Notes under the pieces: model-generated
Databases searched by the model: none
What the model saw: only the letters and a program-made list of their open reading frames with translations
Told to the model about the DNA's origin: nothing
Assembly (NCBI RefSeq): GCF_023078355.1
Contig: NZ_CP095552.1
Coordinates: 3,844,001-3,908,000, forward strand
From: Gordonia hongkongensis
GTDB lineage: Bacteria; Actinomycetota; Actinomycetes; Mycobacteriales; Mycobacteriaceae
Direction: 5' to 3'
Length of the DNA: 64,000 nt
Shown here: positions 8,428 to 16,623 of the stretch, piece after piece
Layout: each line of letters begins with the position of its first letter
How positions within the stretch are numbered: position 1 is the first letter of the stretch
Made by a program: the position numbers and the translations under genes

Positions 8428-8907
8428 CTACCGTCGGAACCACGCCTCGGCGTTGCCGGCCAGCGCCTTCTCGATCCGCAGTGCCGACGTGTCGGTCAGG
8501 TCGGACGGCAATGCGTCGGGCGCGAACCACGCGACGTCGGAGTTCTCGTCGTCGGCGGCCCGGGGATCGCCGTCGACGTGGCGCGCGAGGAAGCAGACGT
8601 CGAGATAGCGGGTCCGGTCGCCGTTCGGGTAGGTGATCAGCGGCGTGACGTCGATGCTGGTCAGTCGGATGATTTCGGCGCTGACATCGGTTTCTTCGCG
8701 GACCTCGCGCAGGGCCGCCCGCGCCGGCTCCTCTCCCGGTTCGAGGACGCCGGACACGACGGCCCACTGTCCGTTGTCGACGCGGCGCGTGAGGAGCACC
8801 CGCCCGGCGTCGTCGCAGACGACGACGCTGACGCCGGACAACCAGAGTTCGCGGGTACCGACCTGGGCACGCAGATCGCGGATGAATTCGGGAATGGGCA
8901 CCCCCAC
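8428..8907 (-). CDS. Nudix hydrolase
   Basis: 159 residues from the GTG at 8907, which follows a GCAGGA site; a longer frame up to 8982 exists but would run into the divergent promoter. The Nudix box begins GVLEPGEEPARAAL and ends REVREETDV (GX5EX7REUXEEXGU with Asp in place of the last Gly), enough for Mg2+-dependent hydrolysis of a nucleoside-diphosphate-X substrate. The substrate is not predictable. It is divergent from the aminotransferase gene. Confidence 0.85.
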   Translation of the reverse strand: MGVPIPEFIRDLRAQVGTRELWLSGVSVVVCDDAGRVLLTRRVDNGQWAVVSGVLEPGEEPARAALREVREETDVSAEIIRLTSIDVTPLITYPNGDRTRYLDVCFLARHVDGDPRAADDENSDVAWFAPDALPSDLTDTSALRIEKALAGNAEAWFRR

Positions 8908-8975
8908 ATCCTGCCTGCCGGTGCGCGTCGCCGCCGGAGAGGTGGGGTCGGGTGCCAGATATCCCGACGCGCACA

Positions 8976-10179
8976 ATGTCACCCATGAGGATCTCCCGAC
9001 GTGCCGAAGGGATCGCCCCGTTCCAGGCGATGGAGTTCGCGAAGCGCGCCGCCGAACTCGAGGCGGCTGGTCATTCCGTCGTCAAGCTGAACATCGGCGA
9101 ACCCGATTTCGGGGCACCGCCGGCGGTCCTCGCCGCCGCCCGCGAGGCGACCGGCCGTCCCCTCGCCTACACCGGTGCCCTCGGCCTCCCGGAGTTGCGC
9201 GAGGCGATCGCAGACTTCTACGGCCACCATTTCGGGGCGTCGGTGGATCCCGCGCGGGTGGCGGTCACCGCCGGCGCGTCGGCGGCCCTCCTGATGGCCT
9301 GCGCGGCGTTGATCGACCCGGGCGACGAGGTCCTCATCGGCGACCCGTCCTATCCGTGCAACCGCCAGTTCGCGCACGCCTTCGGCGCACAGGTCCGGCT
9401 CCTGCCGACCAGCCCCGCCAACCGGTTCCAGCTCACCGCCGCCGAAGTCGACGACGCGTGGACGGACGCGACCCGCGGCGTCATCGTGGCGACCCCGTCG
9501 AACCCGACCGGCACCTCGATGCCGTATGAGGAACTCGTGACCATGTGCGAGCGCGGCGGCCCGGGACGGCTGGTCGATCGTCGACGAGATCTACCTCGGG
9601 CTGTCCGACCCCGGACCGGACGGTCGGCCGCCGCGCAGCATCCTGGCCGCCGACTCGCCGGGCGTCGCGGAGACGGTCGTGATCAACAGCTTCTCCAAGT
9701 ACTTCGGGATGACGGGTTGGCGGCTGGGATGGTGCATCGTGCCCGCGGAACTCGTGGGGGTGCTGGAGCGGCTGGCGCAGAACTTCTACGTGTGCCCGCC
9801 CACGCCGTCGCAATACGCGGCGCTGGCCTGCTTCACGCCGGATTCCCTGGCGGTGGCCGAACAGAACCGTCGTGAGTTCGCGCGACGCCGGCAACTCGTC
9901 GTGGACGGGCTCGCGGACATCGGACTCGACGTGCCGGTCATCCCCGACGGCGCGTTCTACGTCTACCTCGACGTCGGCTCCACGGGCCTGACGTCGGCCG
10001 AGTTCTGCGACCGGGCGCTCGCCGAAGCCCATGTCGCCCTGACCCCGGGCCACGACTTCGGGGTCGCGGGCGCGGACCGGTACGTCCGTCTGTCCTACGC
10101 CGCATCCACCGACGACCTCACCCTCGCCATCGACCGACTCCGGACGTTCGTCGGGGCCGGTCACGTTCCACTTCGATGA
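8976..10179 (+). pseudogene. PLP-dependent class I/II aminotransferase, frameshifted
   Basis: The first frame (about 8976-9560) gives MSPMRISRRAEGIAPF and the family motifs VVKLNIGEPDFG, YTGALGLPELREA and VATPSNPTGT. It then loses frame after MCER. The second frame continues ARDGWSIVDEIYLGLSD, then INSFSKYFGMTGWRLGW with the PLP lysine encoded at 9697-9699, and runs to 10179. The break needs removal of one base or addition of two at about 9553-9562 in CGCGGCGGCCCGGG. All other features are intact (about 400 residues in total), so a sequencing indel or a very recent mutation is likely. Start 8976 or 8985; possibly leaderless. Amino-acid specificity is not clear. Confidence 0.85.
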
Positions 10180-10193
10180 GGAGAGACCATTCC

Positions 10194-11399
10194 ATGACCT
10201 CTGCGGGACCAGTCCGATCCGAACGCCTCGCCAAGGAGGTGACCCCGATCCTGACCGCCCGGACCGAGGGCGCGCCGCGGGTGCCGGGGGTGGTCGCGGG
10301 CGTCACGACCGACGAGGAGACGGTCTTCCTCGGTGCCGCGGGGGTGCGTGCGCTCGACGACGAGCAGCCGATGACCGTCGACTCCGTCTTCGCTCTGTTC
10401 TCGGCGACGAAGGCGGTGACCGCGACGGTCGCGTTGCAGCTCGTCGAGGAGGGCGCCTTGGACCTGCACGCACCGGCCCGCACTTACGTCCCGGCGCTCG
10501 GCGAGCTGCAGGTGATCGAGGGCTTCGACGACGACGGGCGGCCGCGCCTGCGGCCACCCGCCTCCGATGTCACGACCCACCAATTGCTCACGCACACCGC
10601 CGGTTTCGGTTACGACTTCTTCAACGAGACCTACCGTCGACTGACCGCGGACCACGGTGTGCCCGCCGTCGCCACGGCCACGAGGGCCTCGTTGCGAACC
10701 CCGCTGCTGTTCGATCCCGGCACGGAGTGGGAGTACGGCTCCGGGGTGGACTGGGCCGGCCAGGTCATCGAGGCCGTCACCGGACGCCGTCTCCGCGAGG
10801 TGATGGACGAGCGGGTCCTCGACCCACTCGGCATGTCCGACACCGGATTTGCGCTGTCCGACGGCGCCCGGCGTCGGCGAGCGGTCCTGCACATGCGCAA
10901 GCGGGGCGAGCTCGTCCCCAACCACCGCTGGGAACAGCCTGCCGATCCCGAGATCGACATGGGCGGGCAGGGCCTCTGGTCCACCGTCCCCGACTATCTG
11001 ACCTTCCTGCGAATGTGGTTGCGCGAAGGCCGCTCCGACCGCGGTCAACAGATCCTGCGCCCGGAGACCGTCACCACGGCGTTGCGCAACCAGATCGGCG
11101 ATCTCGCGGTGCGACGGCTGCCCGGAGTGATCCCGCCGCTGAGCCACGATGTCGAATTCGATCCGGGGACACCGAAATCCTGGTCGTATCCGTTCATGGT
11201 GAACGACACCGACACCCCCACCGGCCGCAAGGCGGGTTCGCAGTCGTGGGCCGGGCTGGCCAACCTCTACTACTGGATCGATCCCCACACCCGGATCGGC
11301 GGCTTCTGGGCCACCCAGATCTTCCCCTTCGTCGACCCCGCATCGATCGACGGGTACCGCGACTTCGAGGCGGCGACGTACCGAGCGTTGGCGGACTGA
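10194..11399 (+). CDS. Serine beta-lactamase-fold hydrolase (esterase family)
   Basis: 401 residues from the ATG at 10194, preceded by GAGGAG (10178-10185). An earlier ATG at 10176 overlaps the aminotransferase stop but lacks a ribosome site. The SxxK nucleophile motif is in VFALFSATKAVTA; YGSGVDW takes the place of the YxN motif; HTAGFGYDFF and DMGGQGLWST are typical of class-C-like esterases and D-aminopeptidases (EstB/LpqF-type). No signal peptide, so it is probably cytosolic. Likely co-transcribed with the aminotransferase. Substrate unknown. Confidence 0.85.
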   Translation: MTSAGPVRSERLAKEVTPILTARTEGAPRVPGVVAGVTTDEETVFLGAAGVRALDDEQPMTVDSVFALFSATKAVTATVALQLVEEGALDLHAPARTYVPALGELQVIEGFDDDGRPRLRPPASDVTTHQLLTHTAGFGYDFFNETYRRLTADHGVPAVATATRASLRTPLLFDPGTEWEYGSGVDWAGQVIEAVTGRRLREVMDERVLDPLGMSDTGFALSDGARRRRAVLHMRKRGELVPNHRWEQPADPEIDMGGQGLWSTVPDYLTFLRMWLREGRSDRGQQILRPETVTTALRNQIGDLAVRRLPGVIPPLSHDVEFDPGTPKSWSYPFMVNDTDTPTGRKAGSQSWAGLANLYYWIDPHTRIGGFWATQIFPFVDPASIDGYRDFEAATYRALAD

Positions 11400-11986
11400 C
11401 CTACGGCGCGTTCGTCATCAGGCAACGCCGAGCAGTACCCAGTTGCTCTGCCCGGTGAGATCGCGAAAGCACCGACCCGGTAACGGCATTACGCAGAGAT
11501 CGCTACCTCACAACGCCGCCGACGACCATGCCGTCGTCGACCACTCCTGTCCGGTGCACTCCAGTCCGTTGCACTCCGAGATCCCCACCGATGAACGCGA
11601 GGGTGTAGATGTAGGCGATCGGCGGGGGCACTGGCTGATCTGTCGTACCGGTCTCACCCCATCCATGGTGGCGGGCGCCCGCTGCTCGACCGTCGCGGTC
11701 GAGCGGTTCAACCGCGCCCCGGCCCGTCGCAGTGCTCCCTCATCGGTGGTCGACGACGGACTCAGCCAGGGCACGCCCCGAAAGTTCCGCGGAGTGTGGC
11801 TCGAGGGCGCGATTGCTGCCGAACGGGGGCGTTGCGTGTTCGTCCGACACCCCGTTCCCGCGACGGTGATCCGCTGCGGTAACGGAGTACGGAGGGGCAG
11901 CACTGTGGAGTTGTCAAGGGACGGACGCGGTCCCGGGTACGGTCCGGGTGCAGAAGGTGCTACGCGAAAGTGTGACGGAGGGCCGG
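11400..11986. other. Non-coding gap after the hydrolase gene
   Basis: 587 bp without a convincing gene; open frames here have poor codon use and low-complexity composition. A compact hairpin (GCTCGACC/GGTCGAGC, 11684-11704) lies in the middle. The 3' ends of the hydrolase (plus) and DUF222/HNH (minus) genes converge on this gap, so it must hold their terminators. It may also include degraded repeat sequence, which often flanks DUF222/HNH genes. Confidence 0.5.
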
Positions 11987-13225
11987 TCAGGCGGCGTCGT
12001 CGAGTCGCATGGTGCGTCGGTTGTAAGCGGGTAGTGGTCGACGTTGCGGGTCGATGATCGCGGGTGGGACGAGCCAGGGATGACGGTCGAATCCCATCAC
12101 GATGTCCCAGCCATGGTGGTGGACCTGGGTGTGGCAGCGTTGGCAGAGCAGGCAGCCGTTGTCGAGGTCGGTGGCGCCGCCGTCTGCCCACGACTTGATG
12201 TGATGCACCTGCGTATGAGACGGCGGCGCACCACATTTGATGCAGCAGGTGTCGCGGACGATGATTGCTCTGCGGAGGTGTGCCGGATACAAGCGGTGGG
12301 TGTGGCCCATCTGCAGCGGCACGCCCTCACGGTCGAGGATGATCTCGGTCAGGGATCCGTCGCAGGAGACCTGTTTCGCCGTCACTTGGCTGACCGATCC
12401 GGTCCACGGCAGCGTCGCCAGGTCTCCGGTCGCGGGGATCGTCAGCATCAACTGGGTGCGTGGGCTTCCGACGGTGTCGATGCTCGCGCCGATCGCGGCT
12501 TGGTCGAGGATCAGTTCGAAGGCGTCGGCGCGGCGTTGCTCGGCGGTGCGACGGTCCTCGGCGCCGTCGGGTTCGGGCCGTGGGCAGGACCGTTCGTCGA
12601 TCATAGCCAGGAACTTCTCACCCACGACCTGGGTGAGGTCGGCGCGGACTTCGACGCGGCCGTCGTCGGTGGTGTGCGCGTTCACCGAGTTCAAGCGTGC
12701 ATCGTCCGACGCTGGGGTTCCGGCGTCAGAGGCGTCGGCGAGGGCGTTGCTGATGGCGTGAGCATGCTTGAGCACTTCGGTCGGCGTAGCACCGGATAGT
12801 GCTTGGGCGATGAGTTCGATCTCATACCGGGAGCGTTCTCCCTCGGAAAGAGCGTCACCACACCGTTTTTCGATCTCGTTCATGCCGCGGACGATGGCAT
12901 CGACGACCTCGCCGGACAGCCGCCCGTCAGCGGCATGACGAGACAGCGCAGGCAACCCCGGCAACGCATCGACGCTTCGCATGGTGCGGTGCGCGGCGGC
13001 CGGTGCGTGGCCTGACTCGATCAGCAGTTTCTTGGTGGTGCTACCGGCCTCCTGTGCGACACCGAGTTCGTCGAGTTGCGCTGCGTGCGCGACGATCTGA
13101 TGATCGGCAAGGTTGCGGATCAGGCGCCACGTGTCGAGGGCGTCGAATGTTGCTCTGCCCGTCGGGTCGTCGGTGGGTGGGGTGGTCTCGATGAGTTGAT
13201 CGAGGAGCGTGGTGAGCTCTGGCAT
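11987..13225 (-). CDS. DUF222/HNH endonuclease protein (13E12 repeat family)
   Basis: 412 residues. The N-terminal DUF222 domain (about 1-280) includes LIRNLADHQIVAHAAQLDELG and HAADGRLSGEVVDAI; the C-terminal HNH domain reads CCIKCGAPPSHTQVHHIKSW, then CLLCQRCHTQVHHHGW, with the HH pair and two CxxC zinc knuckles intact. This is the multicopy 13E12/REP family of mycolic-acid actinobacteria, considered selfish or repeat-associated nucleases. The start at 13225 is favoured by length and homology; an in-frame ATG 7 codons upstream is possible. It is flanked on both sides by long gene-free stretches, as expected for an inserted repeat-type gene. Confidence 0.88.
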   Translation of the reverse strand: MPELTTLLDQLIETTPPTDDPTGRATFDALDTWRLIRNLADHQIVAHAAQLDELGVAQEAGSTTKKLLIESGHAPAAAHRTMRSVDALPGLPALSRHAADGRLSGEVVDAIVRGMNEIEKRCGDALSEGERSRYEIELIAQALSGATPTEVLKHAHAISNALADASDAGTPASDDARLNSVNAHTTDDGRVEVRADLTQVVGEKFLAMIDERSCPRPEPDGAEDRRTAEQRRADAFELILDQAAIGASIDTVGSPRTQLMLTIPATGDLATLPWTGSVSQVTAKQVSCDGSLTEIILDREGVPLQMGHTHRLYPAHLRRAIIVRDTCCIKCGAPPSHTQVHHIKSWADGGATDLDNGCLLCQRCHTQVHHHGWDIVMGFDRHPWLVPPAIIDPQRRPLPAYNRRTMRLDDAA

Positions 13226-13816
13226 GACTCCAAGGTACCGGAACATTCGTTCGACTACGAGGAGTTTCCACAGGCTCAGAAATCTCGAAACTGTCGACTG
13301 TGCAGCGTTTTTCGTCGAGTGTGCGTCGATTCGCGTTGATTGTGCGTGAATCGTTGACAGAGGTGAACTTCAGTCACATCTGTTACGGATTCTGGGTGAA
13401 AAGTTGCGAGTCTGAAGTGGACTGAAGATCCCGCGAACTCGCTCCCCCGGGGCGCATCCGCAACCCGCCGGGCGTGTGGGGCTGGGTCCGCAGGGGTTGT
13501 GCAGCGGCGTCGGGTCACCAAGTGGCTTCGACTCGGCGCCTCGACCTCGACGCGCTCCTTCGTCGCTTGCTCGGCCCGGCGGCTCCGCTCGGTGCCGGCT
13601 CAACCAGCGGGGGTCGGGTCGACTGACGCCCCCCAGACTTCTGGGACGCACACGAACCCAGAACTCTGGCACGAGCATTTCCCGCGTTCGAGGGATGGCG
13701 GGAACAAAAGGGCGTCGGCCACTCTGAGTCCCATGGAGCTGCCGAGTCCGGCGGCCCACCACAGCAGCACCGACGCTCGAACCCGTTCATCCCCAGATCA
13801 TTACGAAGGAAGCATC
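13226..13816. other. Repeat-rich intergenic region upstream of the FAD oxidase
   Basis: 591 bp without a credible gene. The part next to the DUF222/HNH gene (13270-13420) is AT-richer and probably holds its promoter. The segment about 13530-13620 is a GC-rich, GCTCCGCTC-type sequence similar in style to elements elsewhere in this window. At 13632-13669 two identical dyads occur (separate entry). AAGGAAG just before 13817 is the ribosome site of the FAD oxidase. Confidence 0.55.
13632..13669. promoter_or_regulatory. Two tandem CCAGA-N2-TCTGG dyads
   Basis: CCCAGA-CT-TCTGGG at 13632-13645 and CCAGA-AC-TCTGG at 13658-13669 are near-perfect palindromes with the same half-site and centres 25 bp apart. 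Two matching sites about 150 bp upstream of the FAD oxidase look like a dimeric regulator's operator pair. The regulator is unknown; the LuxR-type gene downstream is a candidate by position only. Confidence 0.45.
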
Positions 13817-15199
13817 GTGTCCATCACCTCCGAACCCATCGACTTCACCGACTTCGACGCCCTGCTCTCCGCGGTCAGCGGTCCCGTTCTGACCCCGGCC
13901 GACGAGGGCTACACCGCCGAACTGACCGGCTTCAACCTCGCGGCGATACCCGCCGCTGACGTGGTCGTCGGGGCGACGAACGCTGCCGACGTCGCCGCCG
14001 CCGTGCGATATGCGCGCTCGAACGGGATGCGGGTCGGTGCGCGGGCGACCGGGCACGGATCGCCGATCGAGGGGCGCGGCACGGTCGTCGTCACCACGTC
14101 CCGGATGGCGGGGGTGAGTGTCGATCCGGTGACCAGGACCGCGCGCGTCGAAGCCGGTGCGCGGTGGCGCGATGTGGTCGCCGCGACCGCTCCGCACGGC
14201 CTCACCGGGCTCGTCGGCTCGTCGTCGTCGGTGGGTGTCGTCGGGTACACACTCGGCGGCGGGCTGAGTCCGTTGGGTCGTCAGTTCGGTTATGCCGCCG
14301 ATCATGTCCGGTCGATCGAACTCGTCACCGCCGATGGTCTCGTCCGCACGGTCGACGCATCCGCGGGTTCGGACCTGTTCTGGGCACTGCTCGGCGGACG
14401 GGACGGCTTCGGCATCGTCACCGCGCTCGAGTTCGAGCTCTTCGATCTGCCCACGGTCTATGGCGGCGGGATCTTCTTCGCCGGCTCGGCGGCCGCCGAC
14501 GTCCTGCACGCCTGGCGCGAATGGGCGCCCTCCCTGCCCGAGGAGGCCGGGACCTCGGTGGCGATCCTCCGCCTCCCGCCGGACCCCAACCTGCCCCCGC
14601 CCCTGCAGGGTCAGCTCGCCGTGCACGTCCGCTACACCCACACCGGGGACCCGGCCACCGCCGCCGCGTTGCTCGCACCGATGCGGTCGGCGGGTCCGAT
14701 CCTCCTGGAGAACATCGACGTCCTCCCGACGGCTGCGCTCGACGCGGTACATATGGACCCGCCCGGGCCGATGCCGAGCGCCGAACGCGGCTGCGTACTC
14801 GCCGATTTTCCGGCATCTGCCGTGGATGCCCTGCTCGCGGTAGCCGGGCCGCAGGTCGCGAGCCCGCTGGCCATCGTCGAGGTCCGTCTCCTGGGTGGCC
14901 GGTTGCGGTCGCCGCAGCGCGTACCCAACGCCGTCGTGGGACGCGATGGCGCGTTCTCCGTCCTCGCCATCGGCGTACCCGCCGGCCCGCTGGGCGAACA
15001 GGTCGGTGAGCATCTCGCGGCCGTCACCGACGCGGTGGCCGCCCACTCCTGTGGAGCGCTGCTCAACTTCTCCGGGCGGACGGCAACCGAACGCGACGCG
15101 CTGTGGTCGACCGACCAGCGGACGCGCCTCGAGACCATCCGACGACGCCACGATCCGGCCGGTGTCCTCCGTCCGGGGGACCCCACTATTGTGGGATAG
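13817..15199 (+). CDS. FAD-binding oxidoreductase (FAD_binding_4/berberine-bridge type)
   Basis: 460 residues from GTG 13817, chosen for the AAGGAAG site 6 nt upstream. The PCMH-type FAD domain occupies about residues 40-215: VVGATNAADVAAAVRYARSN, then ARATGHGSPIEGRGTVVV (flavin pyrophosphate loop with the GHG motif), then GLVGSSSSVGVVGYTLGGG and GGRDGFGIVTALEFEL. The C-terminal half is less conserved and ends with RLETIRRRHDPAGVLRPGD, as in berberine-bridge-like oxidases. These enzymes oxidise alcohols or sugars with O2 or another acceptor. No signal peptide. Adjacent to and probably co-regulated with the LuxR-type gene 32 bp downstream. Substrate unknown. Confidence 0.85.
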   Translation: MSITSEPIDFTDFDALLSAVSGPVLTPADEGYTAELTGFNLAAIPAADVVVGATNAADVAAAVRYARSNGMRVGARATGHGSPIEGRGTVVVTTSRMAGVSVDPVTRTARVEAGARWRDVVAATAPHGLTGLVGSSSSVGVVGYTLGGGLSPLGRQFGYAADHVRSIELVTADGLVRTVDASAGSDLFWALLGGRDGFGIVTALEFELFDLPTVYGGGIFFAGSAAADVLHAWREWAPSLPEEAGTSVAILRLPPDPNLPPPLQGQLAVHVRYTHTGDPATAAALLAPMRSAGPILLENIDVLPTAALDAVHMDPPGPMPSAERGCVLADFPASAVDALLAVAGPQVASPLAIVEVRLLGGRLRSPQRVPNAVVGRDGAFSVLAIGVPAGPLGEQVGEHLAAVTDAVAAHSCGALLNFSGRTATERDALWSTDQRTRLETIRRRHDPAGVLRPGDPTIVG

Positions 15200-15230
15200 A
15201 CATCCGTGCAGCTCATGCCCACAATTGTCG
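15183..15230 (+). promoter_or_regulatory. Repeated CCCACWATTGT motif before the LuxR-type gene
   Basis: CCCACTATTGTGGG (imperfect palindrome, about 15183-15196) overlaps the end of the FAD oxidase, and CCCACAATTGTCG lies at about 15218-15230, directly before the ATG at 15232. Both share CCCAC-W-ATTGT. The second may double as a -10 for a leaderless transcript. They could be autoregulatory sites; inference from sequence only. Confidence 0.35.
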
Positions 15231-15231
15231 A

Positions 15232-16422
15232 ATGACATCGAGTCTGACCGCCGAGCGTGTGCGCCGCGACATCGAGGTCGTGGCCCACGCCGGCCTCGGT
15301 CTCGACGACTTCTTCGCCGAGACCGTCGCCTCCCTGAGCCGCGCGGTGCCCGTCGACGCGGTCTGCATCGGCACCTTCGATCCCAACACCGTCCTGCTCA
15401 CCAGCGCCCGCAAGTACGGATCACTGCTCGGCGAGGATCACCGGGACCCGGACTGGGGTCTCCTCGAATACGGGCAGGTCGAGCCGACGGCCTACCGCGA
15501 GATGGTGGCCGCCAAACGCGATGCGGTCGGACTCAACCTCCTCAACCGGGGCGCCACCGAACGGTCCAATCGGATGTCGCAGTTGATGATTCCCGAATAC
15601 TGCTTCCACGACGAGGCCCGCTTGGTGCTGCGTGACGGGGACCGGGCGTGGGCCGGGATCGCGATGTTCCGCAGCGGGGCCGGATGCCGGCCCTTCGACG
15701 CCGACGAGATCGACTTCCTGGGTTCGCTGTCGCGCACTCTCGCCTACGGCGTGCGCGTGGGGTTGCTGAGCAGTGTGGTCGCCGGCGGGGCGAGTGCCGC
15801 CGCCCCGGCCGCCGTCGACGCGCCGAGTCCGCCACCGCCGACCGGCCACGGCCCGGCGGTGCTGATCATCGACCGCAGCAACGAGATCGTGCAGATGAGC
15901 GCAGGCAGCCAGGAGCGCATCGCCGACCTCGCGTCCGGTCCGAACGGCGCGGCGGTGATGAACCCGATCTACGGCCTGATCGGAGCCGCACGCCGTTACG
16001 GCTCGGGTGAGTCCTCCGTCCCGCCGCGCCTCCGGGTGCGCGGGGCGTCGGGCATGTGGCTCGTCATCCACGCGTCTCCGCTGTCGTCGGCCGACGGCCG
16101 GGTCGGCGAGGTCGTGGTGACCATCGAGGAGGCCCGCCCGCCCGAGATCATCCCGCTGGTCGTCGAGGCGTTCGGGCTCACGGCCCGTGAACGCGACGTC
16201 ACCCAGATGGTGCTGCAGAGCGTGGCCACCAAGGACATCGCCACCGCCCTGCACGTTTCCGCCTACACCGTGCAGGACCACCTCAAATCGATCTTCGACA
16301 AGGCCGGCGTCCGCAGCCGGCGCGAGCTGATCGCGCGAATCTACTTCGACCAGTACGCCCAGCGTCTCAACGATCCGCTGCTTCCGTCCGGGTCGTTCGC
16401 CACCCCCGACACCGAGCTCTAG
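15232..16422 (+). CDS. LuxR-family transcriptional regulator with GAF-like N-terminus
   Basis: 396 residues. The N-terminal part (about 10-180) resembles a GAF sensory domain (AHAGLGLDDFFAETVASLSRAV, then GRPF-type end RPFDADEIDFLGSLSRTLA), followed by a Pro-rich linker and a second, PAS-like region (about 205-300). The C-terminal LuxR/GerE helix-turn-helix reads FGLTARERDVTQMVLQ, then TKDIATALHVSAYTVQDHLKS. Architecture and size match actinobacterial GAF-LuxR regulators of catabolic genes. It sits between the FAD oxidase and the acyl-CoA dehydrogenase operon and is followed by a strong terminator. Ligand unknown. Confidence 0.85.
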   Translation: MTSSLTAERVRRDIEVVAHAGLGLDDFFAETVASLSRAVPVDAVCIGTFDPNTVLLTSARKYGSLLGEDHRDPDWGLLEYGQVEPTAYREMVAAKRDAVGLNLLNRGATERSNRMSQLMIPEYCFHDEARLVLRDGDRAWAGIAMFRSGAGCRPFDADEIDFLGSLSRTLAYGVRVGLLSSVVAGGASAAAPAAVDAPSPPPPTGHGPAVLIIDRSNEIVQMSAGSQERIADLASGPNGAAVMNPIYGLIGAARRYGSGESSVPPRLRVRGASGMWLVIHASPLSSADGRVGEVVVTIEEARPPEIIPLVVEAFGLTARERDVTQMVLQSVATKDIATALHVSAYTVQDHLKSIFDKAGVRSRRELIARIYFDQYAQRLNDPLLPSGSFATPDTEL

Positions 16423-16437
16423 CAGCTCCTCCCCCGT

Positions 16438-16470
16438 ACCCGCCCAGTGCGCGCATCGCACCGGGCGGGT
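16438..16470 (+). terminator. Stem-loop terminator of the LuxR-type gene
   Basis: ACCCGCCC then GTGCG pairs with CGCAC then GGGCGGGT, with one A-C mismatch and a CGCAT loop. It begins 15 nt after the stop codon at 16422, and T-rich TTCGTCGTCGTCT follows. Confidence 0.75.
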
Positions 16471-16477
16471 TCGTCGT

Positions 16478-16494
16478 CGTCTCATAGTGAGACG
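16478..16494. promoter_or_regulatory. Perfect palindrome CGTCTCA-N3-TGAGACG
   Basis: A 7-3-7 perfect dyad between the LuxR-type terminator and the acyl-CoA dehydrogenase start at 16624. GTCTCA/TGAGAC dyads are known binding shapes for several dimeric activators or repressors; here it most likely controls the downstream dehydrogenase-SDR pair. The regulator is unknown. Confidence 0.5.
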
Positions 16495-16623
16495 TACGCC
16501 CTGCCGCACCGTGTGACGAACGGGCCGGGGTCTCGCACGCGGCCGCGGCGTGCCGGGGCATGATGGACGGGCGACGGACATCCGCGTACCAGCGTCCGCC
16601 CACCTGACCGACGAGGAAGTGCG

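Noticed and set aside
11443..12236. Overlapping open frames on both strands downstream of the serine hydrolase
   Set aside because: Poor codon use, no recognisable domain and no ribosome site; treated as non-coding.
12803..13339. Plus-strand open frames opposite the DUF222/HNH gene
   Set aside because: They are antisense to a fully consistent HNH protein and lack motifs.
13362..13377. CRP-like GTGA...TCAC sequence between the DUF222/HNH gene and the FAD oxidase
   Set aside because: Spacing is 7 nt instead of the 6 nt required for the CRP consensus, and the flanking bases do not match.
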